NCBI GenBank assembly: GCA_961205875.1
Contig: OY540813.1
Coordinates: 1,087,001-1,151,000 of the forward strand
Length of the DNA: 64,000 nt
Direction: 5' to 3'
DNA from: Sialis fuliginosa
Taxonomy: Eukaryota; Arthropoda; Insecta; Megaloptera; Sialidae
Positions 22,281 to 35,332 of this stretch are shown here, in pieces. A program made the position numbers and the translations under genes. A model generated the notes under the pieces. That model saw only the letters and a program-made list of their open reading frames with translations, made no database searches and was not told where the DNA came from. Every line of letters begins with the position of its first letter. The first letter of the stretch is position 1.

Positions 22281-24526
22281 TTAGAACTGAATTCTAAAAG
22301 GTCGCTTATTAGAATGTGTTAATTTATGTCTATTCAAATTTCCTTTATATTTACAACTATAATCACATTGGTCGCATTTAAAATGTCGTTCGTTAGAATG
22401 TATTAATTTATGTGTATTCAAGTGACTTTTTCGTTTAAAACTCAACTCACATTGTTCGCATTTAAAAGGTTTATTAGAATGTGATAATTTATGTAAATTA
22501 AAATTTCCTTTATGTCTACAACTATATTCACAATGATCGCATTTAAAAAGTTTATTATTAGAATGTGTTAATTTATGTCTATTCAAACGTCTTGTTTCAT
22601 TACAACTATATTCACATAGGTCGCATTTAAAAGGCCGTTCATTAGAATGTGTTAATTTATGTCTATTCAAACTTTTTTTTTCTTTACAACTATATTCACA
22701 TAGGTCGCATTTAAAAGGCCGTTCATTAGAATGTGTTAATTTATGTGCATTTAAACTTCCTTTTTGTTTACAACTAAATTTACATTGGTCGCATTTAAAA
22801 GGCCGTTCATTAGAATGTGTTAATTTATGTGTATTCAAACTTCCTTTTTCTTTACCACTAAATTCACATTGGTCGCATTTAAAAAGTCGTTGGTCAGAAT
22901 GTGTTAATTTATGTAAATTCAAGTGACTTTTTCGTTTAAAACTATATTCACATTGGTCGCATTTAAAAGGTCGCTCATTAGAATGTGTTAATTTATGCTT
23001 AGTCAAATTTCCTTTATGTGTACAACTATAATCACATTGGTCACATTTAAAAGGTCGTTCGTTAGAATGTGTTAATTTATGTCTATTCAAACTTCCTTTA
23101 TATTTACAACTATAATCACATTGGTCGCATTTAAAATGTCGTTCGTTAGAATGTATTAATTTATGTGTATTCAAGTGATTTTTTCGTTTAAAACTATATT
23201 CACATTGGTCGCATTTAAAAGGTCGCTCATTAGAATGTGTTAATTTATGTGTATTCAATATTTCTTTTCGTTTACAACTAAATTCACATTGGTCGCATTT
23301 AAAAGGTTGCTCGTTAGAATGTGTTAATTTATGTATAGTCAAATTTGCATTTCGTGTACAACTATATTTACATAGGTCGCATTTAAAAGGTCGCTCATTA
23401 GAATGTTTTAATTTATGTCTATTCCAAACTCTTTTATGTGGAGAACTATATTCACATAGGTCGCATTTAAAACGATGTTGGTTAGAATTCTTCTTCATAT
23501 TTACGCTTTGGTTAGTTAATTTTGACTCAGGGTTAACTGTTTCATATTTGTAATCAGTTTTTTTTTCATTGTTTGAATTTAAATATTCATCATTTTTTTT
23601 TATTTCTTCACTAATATCTTCATTTTCTTTTGGTTCATTTTTAATGTCGGTGTCTGGCAGATTTTCTTCTTTAACTTGCAAGTCCCCCTGCAAAACGACA
23701 ATAGTTAACTCGATAAAAATAAAAACGAGCATTTTATGGTTTTACGTGAATATAAATAAAATTTTGAGCTAATGTTTAAACGTACTCATTTTCAATACGA
23801 TATACTCAACAAAATATCATTTTATCAATAAAAAGAAGCATTTATATGGGAGTCTTTTGACCATTTTAGAAAATTAATATTAAAATATTGAATTTTATGC
23901 TTAAAAAAAGTCAAACAACAGTATTTTTATAAATTATTATAATTATTTTCAGTGCTTATAAATTTATGAGTTAATATTCATTTTCCCATGCCTTTTTTTA
24001 ATGCATCTGAAATGTATTTATTTCTATAACGAAAATAAAATTACATTTAATATGATTGTTTTGGAACCACTGTCTTCATTTACTTTTACATTTACGCATG
24101 CGCATAAAACAAATTTTAAAAGAAACGTTATTTTATGTTCTATTTACCTAACCTGAAATAGAATAATGTACATAATAGTAAACCAAATTAACAAAATAGC
24201 CTTATATTAATAACGAAATTCAAGTAATGACACTTTAAATAAAATCCACTTAATAACAATAACTTACTGTGATAATTTTGCACAAAATATTTAAAAGATA
24301 TACTGATGCGATGTACCACTGGACGATTTCTTTGTTTTTGCAGCATAAATAAAATATATAGTATTACCTACCATTACATAACCAAATAGATTAATCAATA
24401 TGTATTAACATTGTTTTTCATTACCTGGTTTTCTTGATTGTAATATATTGCAAATTCGTCATAGATTTCAACATCTTGCAGAAGATCGCTTTCATCTTGT
24501 ATATCTTCTTGTTTTACGTGAATCAT
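22281..24526 (-). CDS. ZNF-A: 14-finger C2H2 protein, two exons
   Basis: Predicted nuclear DNA-binding protein with unknown targets. Exon 1 24425-24526 (34 codons, MIHVKQEDIQDESDLL...) ends CAG|GTAATG. Exon 2 22281-23687 follows a TTTTGCAG acceptor. The join is phase 0, the intron 736 bp, the protein about 502 aa. Exon 2 opens with one acidic module (EENLPDTDIKNEPKEN), then 14 CX2CX12HX3H fingers joined mainly by SNERP. Fingers 4-5 and 13-14 are near copies (KYKGSLNRH / KYKGNLNRH), indicating block duplication inside the gene. The C-terminus stops at the start of a would-be fifteenth finger (RPFRIQF) and lacks the tail seen in D, E, G, H and J. The intron carries CGCATGCGC at 24095-24103; a fossil hAT end lies upstream at about 24731. 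It is the most downstream gene of the array. Confidence 0.9.
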
Positions 24527-25127
24527 TTTTGTACACTTTCAAGTCAAATCTTACAATATATAAATTAATTAAATAAAACAGCAACTCCGGAGACCGTTAT
24601 ACAAACAATATTAGGACTAACTATTACAAAGTCACTCTTAGAACTCACAGTCAGTAAAATACAACGGAAACTAATGTATGTAGTTCACAGATCACTCGCT
24701 AGTTGCCAATGGTGGACATCTGCTACATACCAGTGATTCTCAACAGTGACAGAATCGATTGAATTGACCGAAAACTAACCATAGAAAATAAGTCTTACTT
24801 TTAAATTACTTAAATAATTATATTGTTTATTTTCTACTTTTTTATACGATTATATAATATAAGATTGTATAATAACGGACTTTTACCTTTAACCCTGAAA
24901 TAATATACATATATTCCAAATTTCAAGTTTCTACGATAAATTGAAAAGGTCCAAATCCTGATATAATAATAATAATAATAATACATCTTTATTAAATAAT
25001 AAAATGCACACTTTTAATAATGTATTATTTATTTATGTACATAAAAATGAAATTTATTACACAAAAAAATCAGTATGGTTTAAAAAAACACTGTTAATAA
25101 CAAATGTACTTGATACTTCAAGTACTT

Positions 25128-27207
25128 TCACTGATTGTGAGTACTTGGTACTTGTATTTCAAGTATTTTTACTGAGTACTTTTGACAGCTCTGATTCAAA
25201 TTAGGTTTAAGTTCACTATTATATTCACGTTGGTCGCATTTAAAAGGTCGTTGATCAGAATGTGTAAATTTATGCAAAATCAAACTTCCTTTTTGTATAC
25301 AACTAAATTCACATTGGTCACATTTAAAAGGGCGTTGATTAGAATGTGTTAATTTATGTTCATTCAATCTAGTTTTTTGTCTACAGCTATAATCACATTG
25401 ATTGCATTTAAAAGGTCGTTGATCAGAATGTAGTAATTTATGTTCATTCAAACTTCTTTTTCGATTACTACTAAATTCACATTGGTCGCATTTATAAGGA
25501 CGTAGATCGGAATGTGTAAATTTATGTTCATTCAAACTTCTTTTTTGTGTATAACTCAATTCACATTGGTCGCATTTAAAAGGTCGTTGGTTAAAATGTG
25601 TTAATTTATGTTCATTCAATCTAGCTTGTCTTCTGCAACTATATTCACATTGGTCGCATTTAAATGGTCGTTGATTAGAATGTATTAATTTATGTGTATT
25701 AAAACTTTCTTTTCGTTTACAACTGAAATCACATTGGTCGCATTTAAAAGGTCGTTGGTTAGAATGTGTTAATTTATGGGTATTCAAACTTCCTTTTCGT
25801 TTAAAACTAAATTCACATTGGTCGCATTTAAAAGGACGTTGATTAGAATGTTTTAATTTATGTATATTCAAACTTCCTTTTCGTTTACAACTGAATTCAC
25901 ATTGGTCGCATTTAAAAGGTCGTTGATTAGAATGTGTTAATTTATGTTCATTCAATCTAGATTTTTCTCTACAACTAAATTCACATTGGTCGCATTTAAA
26001 AGGTCGCTCATTAGAATGTGTTAATTTATGTCTATTCAATCCAGCTTTTCGTTTACAACTAAATTCACATTGGTCGCATTTAAAAGGATGTTGATTAGAA
26101 TTCTTATTCAAATTCGCAATTTGGTTAGTTGATATTGATTCGCTGTCATCTGTTTCATATTCGTTATTAGTTTTATTTTCATTGGGTATATTTAAATATT
26201 CATCACTGTATTTTTTTTCTTCGCTAATATTTGTATTTTCTTTTGGCTCATTTTTAATGTCAGTGTTTGGCAGATTTTCTTCAACTGTTTCATATTTGTG
26301 ATAAGTTTTATTTTCATTATTTGAATTTAAATATTCATCACTAAACTTTGTTTCTTCACTAATTTCTTCGTTTTCTATTGGCTCATTTTTTATGTGATAC
26401 TCTGGTAGATATACTGCAACTGTTTCATATTTGTAATCAGTTTTATTTTCATTGTTTGAATTTAAATATTCATCACTGTATTTTGTTTCTACACTAATAT
26501 CGGTGTCTGGCAGATTTTCGTCTTTGACTTGCAAGTTTCCCTATAAAGCAACAATTGATAACTCGATAACTTTATATGAATTACATTTTTAGCTAATGTA
26601 TAATATAGGTATTTATTTTACAAAGTTTTTTTTTCAATACTTTCAACTCGACTAAATTTAATTCTATATGTATAAAAAGAAAATATGGGAACACGTTTAT
26701 CTTGATTTTATATTACACTTTTTTTCCTTTTCTAACATATAGCGTACCTTGTTTCTCCCCGAGAAATACCTTAAATAAAATTTCAAACATATACAATTAG
26801 AATTCTTGATATGGATCTTGACTTCTGGGTACAAGCCGCACTTTCAACAGAGCCCCGATAAAATGACCAAATTGATGCGTATATACCCAGAAGCATAGAT
26901 CCATTCCAACATATAATTAAAAACATTGAAAATGCTTGAGCGTAAAAATGTATTTTTATAACGAAGATAGCAACTATTTTATTTAAGACAATTGTTTTGG
27001 AACCGCTGTATCACTACGCTGTCAAACAGTACAATAACTGTAATAACCTATTTGCATTGTAAAACTACACGTATATTAAATACTATTCACATTTTATTTC
27101 ATTACCTGATTTTCTTGCTTATAACATGTTGAAAATTCTTCAAAATTTTCAATATTTTGAAAAAGATCATTTTCTACTTTTATATCATCTGGTTTCACGT
27201 GAATCAT
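25128..27207 (-). CDS. ZNF-B: 10-finger C2H2 protein with three acidic modules
   Basis: Exon 1 27106-27207 (MIHVKPDDIKVENDLF...) and exon 2 25128-26540 join in phase 0 across a 565-bp intron, giving about 504 aa. This is the only paralog with KPD instead of KQE at residues 5-7, so the first SUMO-type motif is lost. Exon 2 has three acidic modules, the first lacking the IKNEPKEN part, then ten intact fingers. A degenerate eleventh follows (CDQREYNSELKPNLNQ: second Cys and both His lost). Finger 6 (RRQARLNEH followed by the odd linker HFNQRP) is almost identical in DNA to finger 3 of ZNF-K. The intron lacks the CGCATGCGC palindrome present in most paralogs. A fossil hAT end lies at about 27392, with a Helitron-like repeat just upstream. 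Confidence 0.88.
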
Positions 27208-27926
27208 TTTTATACACTTTGAAGTCAAATCTTGCAATATTTAAATTAATTAAACAAAACTGTAACTCTGGACTTCGTAATCAAAACAATATCAATGTAA
27301 AATTAACAATCAATAGAGTACAGTAGAAAAATGAATGTATTTAGTTCCCTGATCGCTCGTAAGTTGCAAATGGAGGACATCTGCTACAAACCAGTGGTTC
27401 TCAACAATCAAGTCGATTGGATTTGCCGAAAACTGGTCATCCATAGTAATATTATAAATGCGAAAGTGTGTCTGTCCGTATGTTACCTTTTCACGGCTAA
27501 ACGGCTGAACCAATCTTGATGAAATTTGGCAGAGTGGTGGCTTGCATCCTGAGGAAGGACATAGGCTACTTTGTAACCCGAAAAAAATTTTTTTTTACAT
27601 AGGTTTTATGTCTGACAGTTTCTACCTAACCTCTAAAATAATTATTTACAACAAAATTAATAAAAAAAATAATATATTTACAAAGTAACAATTGAACCAA
27701 GATAGAAGAAAAATGCACACTTTAAATAATGTAATATTTATTCTTGAGTATATAAAAAAATACATTTATTACAATAAATACATTCTTAAAAAAAAAAACA
27801 CTGGACTACAAAAAAAGTTCTTGTACGTAAAAAGGTCAGAAATTACGATATTTACATTTCTGACATCGTAAATTATTTTATTTAAAAAAAATTTCTTGCT
27901 TCCACTTTAATGTAATAATGCGAAAA

Positions 27927-29444
27927 TCATTTATTGGAATGTGTTAATTTATGCCTATCCAAACTAGGTTTGTTTTTGTAACTATATTCACATTGGTCGC
28001 ATTTAAAAGGATGTTTATTCCAATGTGTTAATCTATGTGCATTCAAATTCCATTTTCGTCTACAACTATATTCACATCTGTCGCATTTAAAAGGTCGTTG
28101 ATCAGAATGTGTTAATTTATGTGTATTCAAACTACTTTTTCGTGTGCAACTATATTCACATTGGTCGCATTTAAATGGGCGTTCATTGGAATGTAATAAT
28201 TTATGATCTTTCAGACCAATTTCTCGTTTACAGCTAAATTCACATTGGTCGCATTTAAAAGGTTCCTGATCAGAATGTATTAAATTATGTGAATCCAAAT
28301 GGCTTTTTTGTGTGGAACTATATTTACAATAATTGCATTTAAAAGGTCGTTTATTTGAATGTTTTAATTTATGTGCATATAAACTTGTTTTTTGATTAGA
28401 ACTATATTTACAAAGATCGCATTTGTAAGGTCGTTGATTTGAATGTGTTAATTTATGTCCAATTAATATATGTTTTCGTTTACAACTAAATTCACATTGG
28501 TCGCATTTAAAAGGTCGTTCATTAGAATGTGTTAATTTATGTATTTTCAAATAAGTTTTTTGTTTACAGCTAAATTCACATTGGTCGCATTTAAAAGGTC
28601 GCTCATTAGAATGTGTTAATTTATGTATATTTAAAGTTGTTTTTAGTTTACAACTATATTCACATACGTCGCATTTAAAAGGATGTTGATTAGTTAATAC
28701 TGACTCATTGTTATCATTTTTTGAATTTAAATATTCATCACTTTTTTTTATTTGTTCACTAATGTCTTCATTTTCTATTGGTTCATTTTTAATGTGATAC
28801 TCTGGCAGATATACTTTAACTGTTTCATATTTGTTATCAGTTATATTTTCACAGTTTGAATTTAAATATTCATCACTGTTTTTTGTTTCTTCACTAATAT
28901 CTTCATATTCTTTTGGCTCATTTTTAATGTCGATGCCTGGTAGATTTTCTTCTTTTATCTGCGATTCTTCCTGTAAAGCGACAAAAATTAACTCGATATA
29001 AATTAAAACGAGCAATTATGTCTTAACTAAAAATTTAAACCAATGTTTTATAAAATATTGATTTGGTTCTTGGCTTCTGAGTTCAAACCGCACTTTCTAT
29101 ACAGCCTTGAAGATGTCCACTGGAATGTGCGACGAAATGTACATTTCAACATATATTTAAAAACATTGAAAATGCTTGAGGACAGAAATTTATTTGTATA
29201 ACGAAAATAACAATACTATTGTTTTGGAACCGCCGTTTCTTTTACTTTTACAACTACGCATGCGCTTGGAATGTCAAATAGATTTGTATTTTAAAACTAC
29301 ATAATATATAGATTAATTAATATTAACATTTTATTTCATTACCTGGTTTTCTTGCTTATAATATATTGAAAATTCTTCATAACTTTCAATATCTTGAAGA
29401 AGATCGCTTTCTACTTTTATATTTTCTTGTTTTACGTGAATCAT
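27927..29444 (-). CDS. ZNF-C: 9-finger C2H2 protein
   Basis: Exon 1 29343-29444 (MIHVKQENIKVESDLL...) and exon 2 27927-28970 join in phase 0 over a 372-bp intron, giving about 381 aa. Exon 2 starts EESQIKEENLPGID, with two acidic modules. It then goes almost directly into finger 1 (NESVLTNQHPFKC), missing the NLKKNSNQ spacer of the others. Nine fingers, all with complete C2H2 ligands. Fingers 4 and 5 use divergent frameworks (CDLCKYSSNQK, CNYCKYSSTQK), and finger 5 has HNLIH. It ends THSNK right after the last His, with no tail. The most diverged finger set of the array, hence perhaps an older branch. Intron palindrome CGCATGCGC at 29257-29265; hAT end at about 29640. Confidence 0.88.
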
Positions 29445-30041
29445 TTTTGTACACTTTCAAGTCAAATCTTACAATATATAAATTAATTAAATAAAACTGC
29501 AACTCTGGATTTTGTAATCTAAGAAATATTAGAAATATTACAAAATATTTAATTAACAATCAGAAAAATTTAACAAAAACTAGTGTATATAGTTCTCTGA
29601 TCACTCGCTAGTTGACAATGGTGGACATCTGCTAAAAACCAGAGGTTCTCAACCGCGGTAAAGTCAATTGCATATGCCGAAAATTGACCACAGAAATAAG
29701 TCTAATATTTGAATTTAATCTTTTGTATATAAACGATTCATTATTATGGGTACTAATACGTATTTTGTTAATTTTTTTTCTTTCTTATACGGTCACATAT
29801 ATTTAATAAGTATAGTATAAGAAATTCTAATAAAACACATTTCTTCTAATTAGAAATTTTAGCGGTAATATATCTAAAACGATTATAGTTAAATCAACAA
29901 TATAAGGAACTGGAATAAAGAAAATGCACACATTATTTATATTATTTATTTATGAATACATAAAAATTACATTCATTACAAAAAAAAAAAACAATTTGGC
30001 TTAAAAAATACTGCTAATAACAAATGGTCACAAAAATAAAT

Positions 30042-30715
30042 TCTAAATAAATTTTTGATTTCGTTAAAAGTATGTTTATTGTATAGAAAATGACGTGAAA
30101 AGTTGTTTGTTTCAAACCGCAGGTCTGTATCTCAAACCGTTCTCGAGATATAGCCTCTCAAAGTTTCAGTTTTTTCAAAATTTTGAAGAAAAATGGCCCT
30201 AACTTTTGAACGGATGGTCGGAATTGATTTTAGTTGACGGATTTGAAATCAGCGTGTCAAAATCTATATAATGATATGTATAATACCTTAAAACTCGGAA
30301 AAAAAAATTTCGCGAAAAATCGAAAAAATTCAAAGGGGTATACCTTAAAAAAATGTCGATTTTTGACCAAAATTTTTTTGTCGGATTTTAAAGTATTATA
30401 CATGTCATTATATAGATTTTGACACGCTGATTCCAAATCCGTCAACTAAATTCAATTACGACCACCCGTTCAAAAGTTATGGCCTTTTTTCTCCAAAAAT
30501 TTGAAAAAACTAAAACTTTGAGAGGCTATATCTCGAGAACGGTTTGAGATACAGACCTGCGGTTTGAAACAAACAACTTTTCACGTCATTTTCTATACAT
30601 TAAACATACTTTTAACAAAATCAAAAATTCGAAATTTTTTAGTGAAATTTCCTGCAGTGAACTTCAACTCGTCACACAAATATCGACTAAAATACAAGAA
30701 AATAAGACGTAGAAT
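30042..30715. mobile_element. Fold-back palindrome, second copy, just 3' of ZNF-D
   Basis: Same palindrome as 15345-16107, with TCTCGAGATATAGCC and its inverse on the two arms. The left arm starts inside the element (TTTTTGATTTCGTTAAAAGT). It ends GACGTAGAATCATTTAG about 145 bp beyond the ZNF-D stop, so it probably lies in or near that gene's 3' UTR. Confidence 0.85.
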
Positions 30716-30859
30716 CATTTAGTTACTTATTTAGTACTTCAAAAAATGCATAGAAAACGTCGATTTTTTCCCTCACAGTGGCTTTCTCCCTGAAGAAACC
30801 ACAAAGCAAAAAGTAGCTGTCAACTTGAAAAAATAGTCATTTAAAGAAATCCGGTATTT

Positions 30860-32768
30860 TTATTTTTTTTCGACACACTGCCTAAACCATTCACTCAAAA
30901 CATCATTAGGATGTGTTAATTTATGTAAGTCTAAACAATTTTTTTGTTTACAAGTATAATCACATTGGTCGCATTTAAAAGGTCGCTCATTAGAATGTGT
31001 AACTTTATGTTGTTTCAAAGATGTTTTTAGTTTACAACTATACTCGCATTGATCACACTTAAAAGGGCGTTCATTAGAATGTTTTATTTTATGCATATTC
31101 AAATTTCCTTTTTGTTTACAGATATAATCACATTGGTCGCATTTAAAAGGTCGTTGATTTGAATGTGATATTTTATGATCATATAAATTAGATTTTCGTT
31201 TACAACTAAATTCACATTGGTCGCATTTGAAAGGTCGTTGATTAGAATGTTTTAATTTATGCGAATTTAAATTACATTTTAGTCTACAACTATATTCGCA
31301 TTGGTTACATTTAAAAGGGTGTTGATTAGTACATGTTAATTTATGTGTATTCAAAGTTTCTACTTGTTTACAACTGAATTCACATTGGTCACATTTAAAA
31401 GAATGCGTTATTTTATGTGTAGTCAAAGTTTCTTTTTGTTTACAACTAAATTCACATTGGTCGCATTTGTAAGGACGTTTATTTGAATGTATTATTTCAT
31501 GATCATATAAATTAGACTTTCGTTTACAACTAAATTCACATTGGTCGCATTTAAAAGGTCTTTGGTTAGAATGTATTAATTGATGAGATTTCAAATTACA
31601 TTTTAGTCTACAACTGTATAAACATTGGTCACATTTAAAAGGGTGTTGGTTAGAATGTGTTAATTTATGTGTTTTCAAACTTCCTTTATATCTACAACTA
31701 TATTCACATTGGTCGCATTTAAAAGGTCGTTGGTCAGAATGTTTTAATTTATGATATTTCAAATTACATTTTAATCTACAACTGTATTCACATTGGTCGC
31801 ATTTAAAAGGGTGTTGATTAGAATACTTTTTCATATTCACGGTCTGGTTTGTTAATGTTGACTCAGGGTGAACTGTCTCATATTTGTAATCAATTTTATT
31901 TTCATTGTTTGAATTTAAATATTCATCACTTTTTTTTATTTCGTCACTATTATCTTCATTTTCAATAGGTTCTTCTTTAATGTGGTACTCTGGTAGATAT
32001 ACTGCAACCGGTTCATATTTGTAATCAGTTTTATTTTCATTGTTTGAATTTAAATATTCGTCACTTTTTTTAATTTCTTCACTAATCTCTTCATTTTCTT
32101 TTGGTTCATTTTTAATGTCAATCTCGGGAAGATTTTCTTCTTTAATTTGCAAGTTTTCCTGCAAAACGACAATTGATAACTCGATATTAATAAAAACAAG
32201 AATTTTCTGCCTTAACTAAAATGTTGAGCTAATGCTTATTACAGGTTATATTTCACAAACAAACAACAAACACAAACAAGCTTTTAGGATTCTGCGGTGA
32301 TATTGATATGGAACTTGGCGTCTGGGTACAAGCTGCACTTTCAATACAGCCCTGAAGATGTCCACTGCAATGTGCGACGAAACGTTAGCTGATAGAATGA
32401 CCAAATCACCGCGGTTTATACCCAAAAACCAAGCTCCATTCCAATATGTAGTTACAATTGTTGAAAATGCTTCAGTGCAAAAATGTATTTATTTATATAA
32501 CGAAAACAATAATTTCATTTAATACAATTGTTTTGGAACTGCTGTCTTCTTTTACATTTACTTTCGCGCATGCGCGTGACATGTTAAACATTTTGTTACC
32601 CATCAATACATAACCAAATACTAATATTACTCTGATTTATTCAATATTAACACTGTATCTCATTACCTGGTGTTCTTGGTTGTAATATATTGCAAATTCA
32701 TCATGAATTTCAACATCTTGCGGAAGATCGCTTTCTTCTTGTAGATTTTCTTGTTTCACGTGAATCAT
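30860..32768 (-). CDS. ZNF-D: 11-finger C2H2 protein with one altered finger
   Basis: Exon 1 32667-32768 (MIHVKQENLQEESDLP...) and exon 2 30860-32158 join in phase 0, intron 508 bp, about 466 aa. Two acidic modules, with IKEEP in place of IKNEP in the second, then 11 fingers. The linker before finger 6 has lost four residues (HKITHSFKCDQC), and finger 6 ends HKLTC, so it has C2HC ligands. Fingers 4 and 8 share KRKSNLYDH, and 1, 3 and 7 share RLKCNLxxH, so a finger block was duplicated. The C-terminal tail PNDVLSEWFRQCVEKK is related to those of E, G, H and J. Intron palindrome CGCGCATGCGCG at 32565-32576; hAT end about 32980. Confidence 0.9.
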
Positions 32769-33336
32769 TGTTGTACACTTTCAAGTCAAATCTTACAATA
32801 CTTATATTAGTTATATAAATAAAACTGCAACTCTTTTTTAAGTAATCCAAACAATATTATTAGGACTATTACAAAGTGTTAAATAGTTAAATTAACAATC
32901 AATAGAGTACAGCGGAAACTGGTGTATTGTAGTTCACTGATTTCTCGCTAGTTACAAATGGTGGACATCTGCTACATACCAGTGGTTCTCAACCATGACA
33001 CAGTCGATTGAATGTGCCAAAACAATTCATTGTTCGGTAATATTCATGTAATATTCTAAGTTATTAAGTATAACATTACAAAATTAACTTTTTTAATTTT
33101 TTTATGTATTAGGTTTTTAAGAAACTTATATATTTTTAAAGCAATAACAATTGAACAAACAATATAAAGAGGTAGAAGAAAAATACACTTTTAATAATAT
33201 ATTATTTATTTATGAATGTATAAAAATTACATTTTTTACATAAGATACAATATTCTAATACATATATAATATTACAAAAAAAGTACCTATCTACTTTAAA
33301 AATAATAAAGAACTTTAAAGAAATATAGTATTTTTA

Positions 33337-35332
33337 TTATTTTTTGATAGACTGCCTAAACAATCCACTATAAACATCATTGGAATGTGTTAATTTATGT
33401 AAATCTAAATTATTTTTTTGTCTACAACTATACTCACATTGGTCGCAATTAAATGGCCGCTTATTAGAATGTGTTACTTTATGTTGTTTCAAAGCTGTTT
33501 TTAGTTTACAACTATATTCACATTGGTTGCATTTAAAAGGTCGTTTATTAGAATGTTTTATTTTGTGTTTATTCAAAGTTCCTTTTTGATTACAAGTAAA
33601 TTTACATTGGTTGCATTTAAAAGGTCGTTTACTAGAATGTATTATTTTATGATCATATAAATTAGATTTTCGTTTACAACTAAATTCACATTGGTCGCAT
33701 CTAAAAGGTCGTTGGTTGGAATGTTTTAATTTATGAGATTTCAAATTACATTTTAGTCTACAACCAAATTCGCATTGATCACATTTGAAAGGGTGTTGTT
33801 TAAAATGTGTTAATTTATGTGTATTTAACATTTCTTCTTCTTTACAACTATAGTCACATTGATTACAATAAAAAATGTATTGATTAGAATGTTTTATTTT
33901 ATGGATATTTAAAGATCCTTTTTGTCTACAACTATATTCACATTGGTCACATTTAAAAGGTCGTTGGTCAGAATGTTTTAATTTATGAGAATTCAGATTA
34001 CCTTTTAGTCTACAACGGTATTCACATTGGTCGCATTTAAAAGGGCGTTGGTTAGAATGTATTAATTTATGTGAATTCAAACTACATTTTTGTCTGCAAC
34101 TATATTCACATTGGTCGCATTTAAAAGGTCGTTTATTTGCATGTATTAATTTATGGTCCTTTAAACTAAATTTTTGTTTACAACTAAATTCACATTGGTC
34201 GCATTTAAAAGGTCGCTCATTAGAATGTGTTTGTTTATGTCTATTCAAACGACATTTTTGTTTAAAACTAAATTCACAAAGGTCGCATTTAAAAGGTCGC
34301 TCATTAGAATGTGTTAGTTTATGTCGATTAAAACGAGTTTTTTGTTTATAACTTAATTCACATTGGTCGCATTTAAAAGGGCGTTGATTGGAATTCTTCT
34401 TCAAATTCACGTTCTGGTTAGTTAATATTGTTTTACAGTCAACTGTTTCATATTCGTTATATGTTTTATTTTCATTGTTTGAATTTAAATATTCATCACT
34501 TTTTTTTATTTCTTCACTAATGTCTTCATTTTCTATCGGTTCATTTTTAATGTGGTACTCTGGTAGATATACTGCAACAGTTTCATATTTGTAATCAGTT
34601 TTATTTTCATTGTTTGAATTTAAATATTCGTCACTTTTTTTAATTTGTTCACTAATGTCTTCATTTTCTTTTGGTTCATTTTTAATGTCGATGTCTGTCA
34701 GATTTTCTTCTTTAACTTGCAAGTTTTCCTGCAAAACGACAGTTGATAATTCAATATGAATAAAAACAAGCATTTTATGCCTTAACTACAATTTTGTGCT
34801 AATGCTTATTATAGGTTATATTTACCAAGTTTTATAAAAGATCCAACACATACAAGCTTTTAGGATGCTGCGGTGATATTGATATGGATCTTGGCTTTTG
34901 GGTACAAGCTGCACTTTCAATACAGCCCTGAAGATGTCCACTGCAATGTGCGACGAAACGTTAGCTGATAGGATGACTGAATGCCACGGCTTATACCCAA
35001 AAACCAAGTTCCGTTCCAACATGTAGTTACAATTGATGAAAATGCTTGAGTGCAAAAATGTATTTATTTATACAACGAAAACAATAATTTCATTTAATAC
35101 AATTGTTTTGGAACTGCTGTTTTCTTTTACATTTACATTCGTGCATGCGCGTGACTTGTTATACATTTTGTTACCTATCAATACATAATATTACTCTGAT
35201 TTATTCAATATTAACACTGTATTTCATTACCTGGTGTTCTTGGTTGTAATATATTGCAAATTCATCATGAATTTCAACATCTTGCGGAAGATCGCTTTCT
35301 TCTTGTAGATTTTCTTGTTTCACGTGAATCAT
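33337..35332 (-). CDS. ZNF-E: 12-finger C2H2 protein
   Basis: Exon 1 35231-35332 and exon 2 33337-34728 join in phase 0, intron 502 bp, about 497 aa. Two acidic modules, then 12 fingers with full C2H2 ligands and the tail SNDVYSGLFRQSIKK. Finger 7 has an unusual entry (SNQYIFYCNQCDYSC) and the helix KEEEMLNTH, shared with finger 6 of ZNF-G (EQEEMLNTH). Fingers 1 to 6 correspond to those of ZNF-F, which stops at the SNQY preceding finger 7. D, E, F and G share the exon 2 start (ENLQ) and the exon 1 ending EHQ/EYQ. Intron CATGCGCG-type palindrome at 35143-35151; hAT end about 35534. Confidence 0.9.

Noticed and set aside
22300-23480. Regular ~84-bp periodicity that could suggest a CRISPR-like or satellite array
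   Set aside because: The period is exactly 28 codons and encodes zinc fingers in an open frame.
33380-34594. Plus-strand open frames across the ZNF exons (also 22.3-56 kb elsewhere)
   Set aside because: Antisense shadows of the finger and acidic-module coding sequence; composition follows the sense frame.
34822-35055. 77-codon minus-strand frame in the ZNF-E intron, with a close match at 37108-37341 in ZNF-F
   Set aside because: Lies over the intronic inverted element. The similarity follows from recent duplication of E and F, other paralogs do not keep it open, and no splice sites frame it.
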